The notes: a model not told the origin generated them from the sequence alone. Positions 19,991 to 28,082 are shown, counted from the stretch's first letter. The stretch is DNA of 64,000 bases from Lentzea flava (GCF_014648475.1 NZ_BMRE01000049.1:1-64000); one strand, 5' to 3'. Translations and numbers: made by a program.

Positions 19991-20230
19991 ATGCGTTCGT
20001 CTTCTTTGTTTCCTGTTCACTGCTCGTGACCTGGTTCAGGCGCGTGTTCGATTCAGCGCCTTCCCTCAATCGAATGAGCCCTTTTTCGAGTGGGTGAATT
20101 CCCGATCTCCGCTGGTAGGGGTGCGTGTGCAGGCTTACGCTCTGTCGCATGGAATGAACCGCACCAGAATTCCCATGACGGCATTTCCGGCGCGGCTCCA
20201 GTGAATTGCGCATTGAGGAAGAAGGTAGCC
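19991..20230 (+). other. Spacer upstream of the secreted protein, lower GC
   Basis: No gene is supported. The stretch is richer in A and T than its surroundings and includes a run of five T at about 20073. It should hold the promoter of the following gene, but no pair of boxes stands out. GAGGAAGAAGG just before 20231 is the ribosome site. Confidence 0.4.
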
Positions 20231-20776
20231 GTGAAGAAAACGATTACCGCACTCTCGCTCGTCGCAGCTCTGTTCACCGCCTCCTCCGTACCGGCTGCCA
20301 GTGCGACGCCTGCCGCGCCAGAACTCCCAGCCGCCTGCGCCGGTCTCGTGACGGATCTCGCCGGGAAGCTCACGAAAGTCGTCGGAAGCCTGTTGCCCAT
20401 TCCGAACGTGGGTGCGGTGACACCGCTGATCGGCGACTTGCTCGGGTTGGTCACAGCTCTGCAGGGCGCGGGATGTCTGCCGACACCGCCGGTGAGCGTG
20501 CCGGGAGTGCCACTGCCCACGAAGGCCGCCGAGTACAACGGTCCCGTCGACCAGTGTCTGCCGGTCGTGCTGAACCTGATCTCGTCCATCGCCGGTCTCG
20601 GCGGCACGATCCTGGGCGCTGCCAGCGGTGGCCTGCCTGACGTCGGCAAAATCACCGGGCTGCTGACGACGTTGCTGAAGACCGTCACCGACCTGCTGCA
20701 GAAGTGCGGTCTGCCGGCGCCGCCCGGCGGTCTGCCGGCGCTGCCCGGTCTGCCGCTGCCGGTCGAGAACAGCTGA
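20231..20776 (+). CDS. Secreted protein with four cysteines
   Basis: The GTG at 20231 is chosen because AGGAAGAAGG precedes it and a standard signal peptide follows (VKKTITALSLVAALFTASS, cleavage near ASA-TP). The mature part of about 155 residues is hydrophobic, rich in Gly, Leu and Pro, and has exactly four Cys (AACAGL, GAGCLP, DQCLP, QKCGL), which suggests two disulfides. It contains repeated amphipathic segments (IPNVGAVTPLIGDLLGL; LPDVGKITGLLTTLLK). It ends in a Pro/Leu-rich tail (GGLPALPGLPLP). I do not recognise the family. It is a single-gene unit between two terminators. Confidence 0.72.
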   Translation: MKKTITALSLVAALFTASSVPAASATPAAPELPAACAGLVTDLAGKLTKVVGSLLPIPNVGAVTPLIGDLLGLVTALQGAGCLPTPPVSVPGVPLPTKAAEYNGPVDQCLPVVLNLISSIAGLGGTILGAASGGLPDVGKITGLLTTLLKTVTDLLQKCGLPAPPGGLPALPGLPLPVENS

Positions 20777-20791
20777 TCTCACGCGCGGGGT

Positions 20792-20833
20792 GGGAAAGGG
20801 CCCGTCACCGGTCTCGGTGACGGGCCCTTTCCC
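20792..20833. terminator. Strong bidirectional stem-loop terminator
   Basis: A perfect 19-bp stem, GGGAAAGGGCCCGTCACCG (20792-20810) with its complement at 20815-20833, closes on a GTCT tetraloop. It starts 15 nt after the secreted-protein stop codon and also lies downstream of the minus-strand gene ending at 21115. Confidence 0.85.
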
Positions 20834-21114
20834 TGTGTGCATTCCGTAGTATTCCGTACAGCCGAGAATAGGTGATGCGACCAGCGCGGTCACCCGTTCG
20901 TGGCGGTCCAAGCGTTTTTCGGAATTGCACACAATGGTGCGACCGATTCGTTTTTGCTCGGATGATGTGGTTAGCCTGCGATTGCTCGATCCGCTGCTCG
21001 CAGGCATGGGCCTGTTCGCGTCGACGCACAGGCCGCTCACGGTCACCGTGCTGTCGGCCAACCCGTGGGCAACGGCAACGGTGGCGGCGGCAACAACGTT
21101 TCCTGATCTGTCGG
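20834..21114. other. Gene-free spacer
   Basis: This 281-bp stretch holds no gene I can support. A frame from 20934 to 21122 is open on the plus strand, but its composition is ordinary for a shadow frame and its end runs into the neighbouring gene. A short Gly/Asn-rich frame (VGNGNGGGNNVS, ending near 21105) may be the remnant of a lost secreted peptide. Confidence 0.3.
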
Positions 21115-22242
21115 TCAGCTGATCGCGAGACGGGCGCGGGTCGCCGCCACCCGCGGACTCCAGCCCGCGAGCTCGTGCGCTTCGGCTGCGAGCTCGCGGG
21201 CCTTCGCGTTGTTGCCGTCCGCCATCCACGCCCGCGCGATGGTGATCAGGTCGTCGGCACGTCCCAGCGCGTTCTCGCTGCTCTCGGCGGCCCACCCGGC
21301 CAGCTGCCGCGCCTTGGCGTAGTCGCCCTCGAGCAACGCCATGATCGCGAGCGTCCCGTGGGCCCGGTGCTTCGGATAGCCGGCCTCGTAGGCGTTGTTC
21401 AGCATGCTGCGGGCCGTCTCCAGCCCGACCTCGGCCGGGAACTGTCCCGCCTCCACCGCCAGCACCGCGACACCGGCGATGGTCGCCATGATGAACGCGA
21501 CGTCGCGCGTGCTGACGTCCTCGCGCCCGTTCAACCCGATCACCGTCTGCAGCGCGTCCAGGTACTTCTCGCGGGCACAACTGGTCACGACCTTGAGCCC
21601 GACGACGGTGATCAGGTCCGGGTGGTCCCGCACCAGCTCGTCGTGGATCCGCTCGGCCTCGTCGAGGTCGCCGCGGTGGTAGGCGTCCATGCCCGCCAGC
21701 ACCCGCGGCCGCACCTCCAGCTCGCGCAGCGGCCTGCCGGAGAGCTTCGGCAGGCTGAACACGAACCAGCCCAGGCTGGTGTGCCCCGGCTTCTCGATCG
21801 GCACGAGCTGCAGGACGAAGCACGCCGTCGCGGCCAGCGCCATGCCCTTGCCGAACGCCGACCCGGTCGCGAGCCAGGTCGCCGCCGCGATCGCCGCGGA
21901 GAGGACGACGGAGAACGCTCCGGTGAGGACGGTCCGCCGGCGCACGCCCGGCTTCAGCCCGGTGATGCCGACCGTGGCGAGCACCGGGAACGTGCGCAGC
22001 ACGATCCGCCGGTGCGTCGTGGTCCACGACCTGAGCTCGCCGCCGACGCCGATGATCACGTGCGTGATCCGCAGTCCGAAGAGGACGGCGCCGAGCGCCA
22101 GGCCCGCCTGCACCGCCACGAGCTCCAGCAGCAGACCTGCCAGCGCCCCGGCGAGACCGGCGGGGAAGTCCGAGAGGGTCCAGACGATCGTGCCGGCCAC
22201 CACCAGTGCCGTCACGACCCAGCGCACAACTGTCACGGTCAC
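21115..22242 (-). CDS. Membrane protein: M50-protease-like region plus TPR-like tail
   Basis: The 375-residue protein has about five membrane segments in the first 190 residues and a helical, TPR-like cytosolic half (DAYHRGDLDEAERIHDELV, LLEGDYAKARQLAGWA, GNNAKARELAAEAHEL). The membrane half follows the plan of an M50 site-2 protease: a helix where HExxH should be, then FGLRITHVIIGVGGELRSW, and a late VLQLVPIEKPGHTSLGW where the family has its NxxPxxxxDG motif. No HExxH is visible, so it is probably an inactive relative. It is followed by the convergent terminator and preceded by the rhodanese gene, 37 nt away. Confidence 0.6.
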   Translation of the reverse strand: MTVTVVRWVVTALVVAGTIVWTLSDFPAGLAGALAGLLLELVAVQAGLALGAVLFGLRITHVIIGVGGELRSWTTTHRRIVLRTFPVLATVGITGLKPGVRRRTVLTGAFSVVLSAAIAAATWLATGSAFGKGMALAATACFVLQLVPIEKPGHTSLGWFVFSLPKLSGRPLRELEVRPRVLAGMDAYHRGDLDEAERIHDELVRDHPDLITVVGLKVVTSCAREKYLDALQTVIGLNGREDVSTRDVAFIMATIAGVAVLAVEAGQFPAEVGLETARSMLNNAYEAGYPKHRAHGTLAIMALLEGDYAKARQLAGWAAESSENALGRADDLITIARAWMADGNNAKARELAAEAHELAGWSPRVAATRARLAIS

Positions 22243-22279
22243 CAGACGCTACCGGCGTGGCAGCGGTTCCACGCGCGGT

Positions 22280-22669
22280 TCAGACGACGGCCTGGGATCC
22301 GCCCTCCCGGATCGGCAGGCCGGCCGCGCGCCAGCCGCGGTACCCGCCGACGAGGTCGGTGGCGTTGGCGAGCCCGATCCGTTGCAGATCACGCGCCGCC
22401 AGCGACGAAGCCCATCCCTCGTTGCACACCACGACCACCGTCGTGTCCGCGTCGAAGCCGGGCAGCCGCCAGTCACCGGCCGGGTCGAGCCGCCACTCCA
22501 GGACGATCCGCTCGACCACGACCGAGTTCTCGATCTCGCCCTCGGCCAGCCGGTTGTGGATCGGCCGGATGTCGACGATCAACGCGTCCTTCAGCCGGTG
22601 CAGCTCGTGCGGCTCCAGGCGCTTCAGGTGGGACCTTGCCTCTTCGACGAGGGTGTCGACGGTGCTCAC
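22280..22669 (-). CDS. Rhodanese-like sulfurtransferase
   Basis: This 129-residue single rhodanese domain has an N-terminal helix (ARSHLKRLEPHELHRLKD), the strand LIVDIRP and the active-site loop VVVCNEGWASSLAA with the catalytic Cys, ending in GGYRGWRAAGLP. Rhodaneses carry persulfide sulfur on this Cys. The start codon overlaps the stop of the cysteine dioxygenase gene (ATGA), so the two are co-translated. The pairing suggests handling of sulfane sulfur or sulfite made during cysteine breakdown. Confidence 0.9.
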   Translation of the reverse strand: MSTVDTLVEEARSHLKRLEPHELHRLKDALIVDIRPIHNRLAEGEIENSVVVERIVLEWRLDPAGDWRLPGFDADTTVVVVCNEGWASSLAARDLQRIGLANATDLVGGYRGWRAAGLPIREGGSQAVV

Positions 22670-23265
22670 GGGCCCTCCTGGTCGGCCAGCTGACGCAGTG
22701 CGGACAGGGGGAGACGCTGGGCGGGCAGCGGCGGGATCTCGTCGGGGATGTCGAGCAGCGACGCGTACTCGCGGGTCGGCACGAGCGGCGGCGAGTAGGC
22801 GTGCACGGTCGCGGCGGGCGCGGCGAACGGGTTCGTCACCTGGTGGGCCCGCCCCGAGCCGAAGCCCAGCGCGTCGCCGGTGGTGCGGACCGCGGTGCGG
22901 ATCGGCCCGGCCGGGTAGCGGTAGTCCTCCTGCAACGCGCCGGTCAGCACGGTGAACGAGCCGGCGGAGCCGCCGTGGTCATGCGGCTCGGTGCCTTGGC
23001 CGGGCAGCCACGACAGCAGCCACAGCTCCACGCCCTCGGTCAGGCCGAGCCGCGCCCACCAGCGCCGTTCGGCCGAGTACTCGAGGATCTTCAGCAGGTC
23101 CGTGGTCAGCTCGCTCGCGACGAACGAGGTGAGGTCGCGCAGCTCGCGCGGCGTCCAGAGGGATCGGGACGGGTGGATCACGTCACGCAGCAGCTGGCTG
23201 TCCAGCTCCGGGTGCAGGTCGAATTCTGCGATGGTCGAAGTCACCGGCTCGCTCCTGATGGCCAT
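22666..23265 (-). CDS. Type I cysteine dioxygenase
   Basis: This 199-residue cupin oxidises cysteine to cysteine sulfinate with a non-haem iron. The metal motif PHDHGGSAGSF supplies two His with the spacing of bacterial cysteine dioxygenases, and a third His is in GRAHQVTNP. The Trp/Leu strand VELWLLSWLPGQGTEPHDHG is typical. No Shine-Dalgarno sequence precedes the ATG. Instead a short reading frame with Cys codons and a hairpin lie in the 140 nt upstream, suggesting control by cysteine supply. It forms an operon with the rhodanese gene. Confidence 0.9.
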   Translation of the reverse strand: MAIRSEPVTSTIAEFDLHPELDSQLLRDVIHPSRSLWTPRELRDLTSFVASELTTDLLKILEYSAERRWWARLGLTEGVELWLLSWLPGQGTEPHDHGGSAGSFTVLTGALQEDYRYPAGPIRTAVRTTGDALGFGSGRAHQVTNPFAAPAATVHAYSPPLVPTREYASLLDIPDEIPPLPAQRLPLSALRQLADQEGP

Positions 23266-23286
23266 GTCGGTACGGGGTGGCGATCA

Positions 23287-23334
23287 GACGCGACGCGAGG
23301 GCGCGGCCCAGCGGCTCAGCGCGCGCGTCGCGTC
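23287..23334 (-). promoter_or_regulatory. Candidate attenuator hairpin before cysteine dioxygenase
   Basis: GACGCGACGCG (23287-23297) and CGCGTCGCGTC (23324-23334) form a perfect 11-bp stem with a 26-nt loop. In the minus-strand mRNA the first arm overlaps the last Thr-Arg-Arg-Ala codons of the leader peptide, 2 codons after its Cys-Gly-Cys. The second arm ends 22 nt before the dioxygenase ATG. A ribosome stalled at the Cys codons would affect folding. The stem is seen; its function is inferred. Confidence 0.45.
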
Positions 23335-23402
23335 GAGCTACACCCGCACGACGCCACGAGCACGAGGTCGATCGTGCGGTCAGTCCAGCAATAGACCAGC
23401 AC
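23316..23402 (-). CDS. Putative cysteine-rich leader peptide
   Basis: The frame encodes 28 residues: it begins MLVYCW, has the core RTIDLVLVASCGC and ends RRAR. Actinobacterial sulfur-metabolism operons often carry short leaders with an R-x-[IV]-D-L-x-x-[VL] core followed by Cys; this peptide fits that pattern. It has three Cys in 28 codons and ends 50 nt before the cysteine dioxygenase start. The GTG start has no ribosome site, and CACGAT lies 7 nt upstream as a weak -10 box. A hairpin overlaps its last codons. The peptide is not proven to be made. Confidence 0.5.
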   Translation of the reverse strand: MLVYCWTDRTIDLVLVASCGCSSTRRAR

Positions 23403-23664
23403 GTCGGTGATCGTGCCAGACGCTCTTGGAAGGTGGCTAGAGCGTCCACGACGTGGTCAGTGCCCTTCCCCAGCCCTCACGACAAGACGACTCCAACCCG
23501 TACTCAGCCCGACCACGGCCGCCGCCCCCGCCTCCTGTTGCCGAACGGCACGCGGGGCCCTTTCGTACTGTCAGAGCGGACGAAAGCGCCCCGCGTGCGC
23601 CGCGGTGAGGCTGGTGGGGAACATGTGGGTGACCTCACGGCGACACGAGTCTCTGACCGCCGCT
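23403..23664. other. Gene-free spacer holding a dispersed repeat
   Basis: This 262-bp stretch lies between the leader peptide and the convergent-side end of the isonitrile synthase gene. Apart from the 52-bp palindromic repeat at 23545-23596 and the region immediately upstream of the leader, nothing is supported. Confidence 0.4.
23545..23596 (-). repeat. 52-bp dispersed palindromic repeat, copy A
   Basis: CGCGGGGCCCTTTCGT (23551-23566) pairs with ACGAAAGCGCCCCGCG (23580-23595) with one mismatch around a 13-nt loop. On the minus strand the 52-bp unit aligns base for base with copy B at 28083-28134 at both ends, with a variable centre. It lies between genes and may also end transcription of the isonitrile synthase gene. 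Confidence 0.7.
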
Positions 23665-24876
23665 CTAGTTGATCTCGCGGTAGTAGTAGGGGAACGGGTC
23701 GTTCGGGAGGTGCACCGGGATCGCGCCGCGCAGCTTGGCGTCGAGCTCGGTGCGCACCCGCCACTGGCCGTTGGGCTTCAGCACGGCCACGCCCTGCCAC
23801 GGGAAGACGTTCGTGAACTTGTTGACCAGGTGGAAGCCCCACTGGCCGGGCTTCGGGTGCACGGTGCCGCGGATCGAGTGCGGGTAGTAGCGCGGCACCA
23901 TGTTCATGACCCGCAACGTGTAGAGCGTCAGCGTGAAGCGCAACGCGTACTCGTCGGCGCGCTTCAGGATGTGGTCGCCCACCGCGCGCATCTCTTGTGC
24001 CGCTTCGGAAACGTCCTCACCGGCCACCGTGCGGGAGAGCACCTGACTGAGCAGGTGCACGGCCTCGGCGTGCGTGTTCATGTTGGCCGTGAGGTTGCGG
24101 ACGAGGTACTTGCGATGCGCGTCGTCGGTGTTGTCCTGCCACCACTTGCGCAGTTTCGGTTCGAGGCGGGCCTTCACGTCGTCGAACTCGTCCTGCACCG
24201 AGGCGACGACGTCGTCGAGCATGTCGACCATCGTGATCGTCTTCTCGGCGTCGAGATCGCGGATCATCTGCTCGGCGTCGGCCCGGTAGCAGCGCGCCTC
24301 GTGGTCGCTGACGCCGAACAACGGCCCGTAGATCATGCCGTCGCTGATCACGTGCATCACCGCCCCCGGCTCGTGCACGAGGCTGATCGCGTGGCTCAGC
24401 TCGATCAGCCGCCGCAGGTTGAGCAGCTCGGCCATGTCGGGCGAGCGGCGGCGGACCTTCACCGGGTTGGGGATCTTGAACGGGTACGACGGCAGCGTCA
24501 CCGGGATCGGCGTGCCCTGCTCGACGTGCAGGCGCAGGGTGTCCCGCCACAGCTCCCAGTTCTGCGGGAAGCGGGTCTTCTCGAGGCTGCCCGCCCGGTA
24601 CCGCCCGCACGCCATGATCTCGAAGATCCGCCGTGCGGGGTCGTCGATCCTGGCGAGCTTCGAGCGGATCTTGCCGATGAACGTTTCGGCGTCGTTCAGC
24701 GCGGCCGCCCTGATCGACGCGTGGTCGATCGACTCGACGACCTCGGGCTCGGGTTCGGTCACCCCGAGCGCGGCCACTTCGCCGCGCACCGGTTCCGTCG
24801 GGCTGAGCATCACGAACCACGGGTCCACCGCTTCTTCGTCGAGCACGGCAGGGCCTGCGGTTGATTTGCTGGGCAC
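23665..24876 (-). CDS. PvcA/Dit1-family isonitrile synthase homologue
   Basis: The 403-residue protein has the conserved blocks of the PvcA/IsnA/Dit1 family: SYPFKIPNPVKV, the P-D-M-A-E-x-x-x-L helix, HEPGAVMHVISDG, then RADAEQMIRDLD. In the C-terminal part it has SIRGTVHPKPG and FPWQGVAV, equivalent to the family's R-x-S-I-H and T-P-W-H-x-V. PvcA enzymes condense the amino group of Tyr or Trp with a ribulose 5-phosphate carbon to make an isonitrile. The usual partner, a PvcB-type Fe/2-oxoglutarate oxygenase, is absent; the only neighbour is a divergent GlxA/AraC regulator 120 bp away. GGGAG precedes the GTG start. The family is clear; the product is unknown. Confidence 0.82.
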   Translation of the reverse strand: MPSKSTAGPAVLDEEAVDPWFVMLSPTEPVRGEVAALGVTEPEPEVVESIDHASIRAAALNDAETFIGKIRSKLARIDDPARRIFEIMACGRYRAGSLEKTRFPQNWELWRDTLRLHVEQGTPIPVTLPSYPFKIPNPVKVRRRSPDMAELLNLRRLIELSHAISLVHEPGAVMHVISDGMIYGPLFGVSDHEARCYRADAEQMIRDLDAEKTITMVDMLDDVVASVQDEFDDVKARLEPKLRKWWQDNTDDAHRKYLVRNLTANMNTHAEAVHLLSQVLSRTVAGEDVSEAAQEMRAVGDHILKRADEYALRFTLTLYTLRVMNMVPRYYPHSIRGTVHPKPGQWGFHLVNKFTNVFPWQGVAVLKPNGQWRVRTELDAKLRGAIPVHLPNDPFPYYYREIN

Positions 24877-24996
24877 GGCGTTCTCCCTCGCGGTTCGGCG
24901 ATAAACGACTGCGGCGCGGAGTGGTTGCTATTGTCAGCAATGACCTCCGCTGCCGCCAAGGGGTGAAAAGCGTCACGTGGGGGAGGAATCCGGCCA

Positions 24997-25872
24997 ATGC
25001 ACAAGGTCGTTGCGTACGTGCCAGAAGGTGTAGTACTGCTCGATCTCGGGATGGTGTCCCGGGCATTCGAGGACTGCGCGAGTCGCTACCAATTGAGATA
25101 TGCGTGTCTCAACGGGAAAAGTGTGCGCACCTCGCATCGGATGCTCATTGAGATGCACGGCGGACTCGAACTGCTGAAGTGCGCGGACACGATCGTTGTT
25201 CCCGCTTTCACCAGCGTCAACCGGTCCGTCACGCCGGAAGCCGCCGGTGCGTTGCGCGCCGCTCACCGGGCCGGTGCGCGCCTCGCCGGGCTCTCGACCG
25301 GCACGTTCGTGCTGGCAGAGGCCGGTGTGCTGAACGACGGCGTCGCAGCGGTCGATCTCGGGTGGGCAGACGTCTTCACCCGCCGGTTTCCGCAGGTCGA
25401 CGTCGCTGCGGGGGTGCCGTACACGGAGTGGGAAGGTGTTTCCACGTCGAGCGACTCGGTGGGAACGAGCGCGTTGCTGCGGCATCTCACCCGGCGCGGC
25501 CCTGGCGGCATTCCTGTCCGGTCACTGTCGAATGGAGACGAATCCGGCAACCTGGCCGCTCTGCGTGAATGGATTGTTCACAACCTCGAAACTCCGTTGC
25601 CGTTGAGTGAACTCTCGGCGCGCGCACATCTGTCTCAGCGGACGTTGACCAGAAGATTCCGGGCGGAGACCGGCCTCTCTCCCGGGCAGTGGATCCTGGC
25701 CCGGCGCATCGACGCCGCGAAGGCGTTGCTGGAAACGACACCGGACACGGTCGACCAGATCGCCCGAGCTGTCGGATTCAGTTGTGCGGGCACGCTGCGT
25801 GACCATTTCAAGCGGATGACCGGAGTCACACCCGCGAATTACCGCGCATCAGCGCGGCAGGCGGAGCAGTAG
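24997..25872 (+). CDS. GlxA-family AraC regulator with DJ-1/PfpI-like domain
   Basis: The 291-residue protein has an N-terminal DJ-1/PfpI-like ligand domain (about 1-180) and a C-terminal AraC double HTH (about 195-285: LSELSARAHLSQRTLTRRFRAETG and IARAVGFSCAGTLRDHFKRMTG). In the first domain the nucleophile elbow usually reads C-T-G-A; here it is LSTGTFVLAEAG, so the Cys is missing and the domain is probably only a sensor. The ATG is preceded by GGGGAGGA. It is divergent from the isonitrile synthase gene and is the obvious candidate regulator. Its last 24 bp overlap the 3' end of glgX. Confidence 0.88.
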   Translation: MHKVVAYVPEGVVLLDLGMVSRAFEDCASRYQLRYACLNGKSVRTSHRMLIEMHGGLELLKCADTIVVPAFTSVNRSVTPEAAGALRAAHRAGARLAGLSTGTFVLAEAGVLNDGVAAVDLGWADVFTRRFPQVDVAAGVPYTEWEGVSTSSDSVGTSALLRHLTRRGPGGIPVRSLSNGDESGNLAALREWIVHNLETPLPLSELSARAHLSQRTLTRRFRAETGLSPGQWILARRIDAAKALLETTPDTVDQIARAVGFSCAGTLRDHFKRMTGVTPANYRASARQAEQ

Positions 25873-27963
25873 CAGCGAGCGCGGTTCCATCGTCACCTTC
25901 GACCTGGGCAGCAGGCCGGCGGGATCGGCGGGGGAGCCGTCCGGCGTCGTGGTGTCCAGGAACGGCTCGTACGACGGCCCGTAGCGCTCGTGCGGCAACG
26001 TCACGGTGATGGCCTCCGCACCGGCGTGCATCAGCAACAGCCACGAGTCGTCCGACACCAGCTCGCCGTCACGTGTGCGCGAGAGGCAGTTCGAGCCGTC
26101 GATGAACATGCCGAGCGTGCGGCGCCCCTCGTCGAACCAGTCGGTCTCGGCCATCTCATGCCCGTCCGGCCGGAACCACACCAGGTCGGGGTTGCCGCTG
26201 GGCGTGGTGCGCCCCTCGAAGAACTCGGGCTGCCGCAGCGCCGGCGAACTGGCCCGCAGATCGATGAGCCGCTGGGTGAACCCGAGCAGGGCCTCCCCGG
26301 CGTCCGTCGGCTCCCAGTCGACCCACGACACCTCGTTGTCGAGGCAGTAGGCGTTGTTGTTGCCGCGCTGCGTCCGCCACATCTCGTCGCCCGCCACCAT
26401 CATCGGCGTGCCGGTGGACAGCAGCAGCGTCGCGAGCAGGTTGCGCGCCTGCTTGGCCCGCAGCCTGAGCACCTCGGGATCCGACGTCTCCCCCTCGGCC
26501 CCGCAGTTCCACGACCGGTTGTCGTTCGTGCCGTCGCGGTTGTCCTCGCCGTTGGCCTCGTTGTGCTTGTCGTTGTAGGACACCAGGTCGCGCAACGTGA
26601 ACCCGTCGTGCGCCGTGACGAAGTTGATCGACTGCCAGGGCCTGCGCAGGTCGTCCGCGTACAGGTCGCTGGACCCGGACAGCCGGTACGCCAGGTCCCG
26701 CACCGACGTGTGCCCGCGCCAGAAATCCCGGACGGTGTCGCGATACCGCCCGTTCCACTCGGCCCACTGCACCCCGAAGTCGCCGACGCGGTACCCGTCC
26801 CCGGTCGCGTCCCACGGCTCGGCGATCAACTTGGCCCTGCACAACACGGGATCGGTGGTGATGGCCGTCAGCAGAGCGCTGTGCCGGTCGAAGAACCCGC
26901 CGCCGGGCCGCCCCATGGTCGACGCCAGGTCGAACCGGAACCCGTCGACGCCCATCTCGTCGGCCCAGTACCGCAACGAGTCCGTGACGAGCCGCACGAC
27001 CTGAGGCGATCCGGCGTCCAGCGTGTTCCCGCACCCGGTGATGTCGACCGTGCTGCCGCCGCCCGCGTGCAGGTAGTACCCCGGCGCGTCGAACCCGCGG
27101 AAGCAGATGGTCGGGCCGTCGGGGCCGCCCTCGCACGTGTGGTTGTAGACGACGTCGATCAGCACCTCGATGTTCGCGGCGTGCAGCGCCGCCACCATCG
27201 TCCGGAACTCCTGGATCTCCCCGCCGGGCTCGCTCGCGTACGCCGCGTGCGGCGCGAAGTACCCGAGCGGCGAATACCCCCAGTAGTTCTTCGCGTTCCG
27301 CTGGATCAACGACGGCTCGTCCTGGAACGCCTGCACCGGCAGCAGCTCGACCGTCGTGACCCCGAGCCTCGTCAGGTGCTCGATCGCCGCCGGGTGCGCC
27401 AGCCCGAGATACGTGCCGCGCAACTTCTCCGGGATGTCGGGATGGTTCTTGGTGAACCCCCTGACGTGCAGCTCGTAGATGACCGTCTCCTCGAACGGCA
27501 CCTCGGGCTTCACCCCGGTGTCCGCCCCGCCCGGCGAGCTCACCACGCCGAGCGGCACGCTCCCGAGCGAGTCGACGGCCGACGGCGGCCCGTGCATCGG
27601 ATCCCCGACGTACCCCAGGGCGGCCTTGAGGTCCGTGATGCTTCCGCTGATCTGCCGCGCGTACGGGTCGACCAGGATCTTGGCGGGGTTGCACCGCAGC
27701 CCCCGCCCCGCGTCGTACGGCCCGTGCACCCGGAACCCGTACCGCTGCCCCGGCGTGACGCCCGGCACCAGCCCGTGCCACACCCCGAACGTCCGCTCCG
27801 TCAGCTCGACCCGTTTCTCCGTCCCGTCGTCGTCGATCAGGCACACCTCGACGGCATCGGCGACGTGCGAGGCGACCGCGAACCGCACGCCGCCCGCCTC
27901 CGCATGAGCCCCCAGCGGGAACGGACGGCCTGCCAGCACCTCGGACTCGGGTCGCGTAGCCAT
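25849..27963 (-). CDS. glgX: Glycogen debranching enzyme (isoamylase type)
   Basis: GlgX cleaves alpha-1,6 branches of phosphorylase-limited glucan. The 704-residue protein has the CBM48 region (VRFAVASHVADAVEVCLID), then a GH13 barrel with VIDVVYNHT, the nucleophile strand GFRFDLASTMGR, the acid/base LIAEPWD and the third Asp in FVTAHDGFTLRDLV. It works with GlgP in glucan turnover but is 6 kb away from the glgE locus. The start is uncertain: ATG 27963 matches the family's N-terminus, while a GTG at 27993 is also open. Its 3' end overlaps the regulator gene by 24 bp. Confidence 0.95.
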   Translation of the reverse strand: MATRPESEVLAGRPFPLGAHAEAGGVRFAVASHVADAVEVCLIDDDGTEKRVELTERTFGVWHGLVPGVTPGQRYGFRVHGPYDAGRGLRCNPAKILVDPYARQISGSITDLKAALGYVGDPMHGPPSAVDSLGSVPLGVVSSPGGADTGVKPEVPFEETVIYELHVRGFTKNHPDIPEKLRGTYLGLAHPAAIEHLTRLGVTTVELLPVQAFQDEPSLIQRNAKNYWGYSPLGYFAPHAAYASEPGGEIQEFRTMVAALHAANIEVLIDVVYNHTCEGGPDGPTICFRGFDAPGYYLHAGGGSTVDITGCGNTLDAGSPQVVRLVTDSLRYWADEMGVDGFRFDLASTMGRPGGGFFDRHSALLTAITTDPVLCRAKLIAEPWDATGDGYRVGDFGVQWAEWNGRYRDTVRDFWRGHTSVRDLAYRLSGSSDLYADDLRRPWQSINFVTAHDGFTLRDLVSYNDKHNEANGEDNRDGTNDNRSWNCGAEGETSDPEVLRLRAKQARNLLATLLLSTGTPMMVAGDEMWRTQRGNNNAYCLDNEVSWVDWEPTDAGEALLGFTQRLIDLRASSPALRQPEFFEGRTTPSGNPDLVWFRPDGHEMAETDWFDEGRRTLGMFIDGSNCLSRTRDGELVSDDSWLLLMHAGAEAITVTLPHERYGPSYEPFLDTTTPDGSPADPAGLLPRSKVTMEPRSLLLLRLPR

Positions 27964-28082
27964 ACCCCCGATCTTGGCACCCACCACCGACAAAAAACCT
28001 GCGAGTTCAGCCAGGCGGCGCAGTGCGTCCGCCTATCGCGTGCACCCCTCACATCCCAGCGCTTTTCCGCTTGCCGGAAGTT

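Noticed and set aside
20925..21122. A 65-codon plus-strand open frame between the secreted protein terminator and the M50-like gene
   Set aside because: It starts at TTG or ATG without a ribosome site, its composition is like other shadow frames, and it ends inside the neighbouring gene. It may be a remnant, but nothing supports expression.
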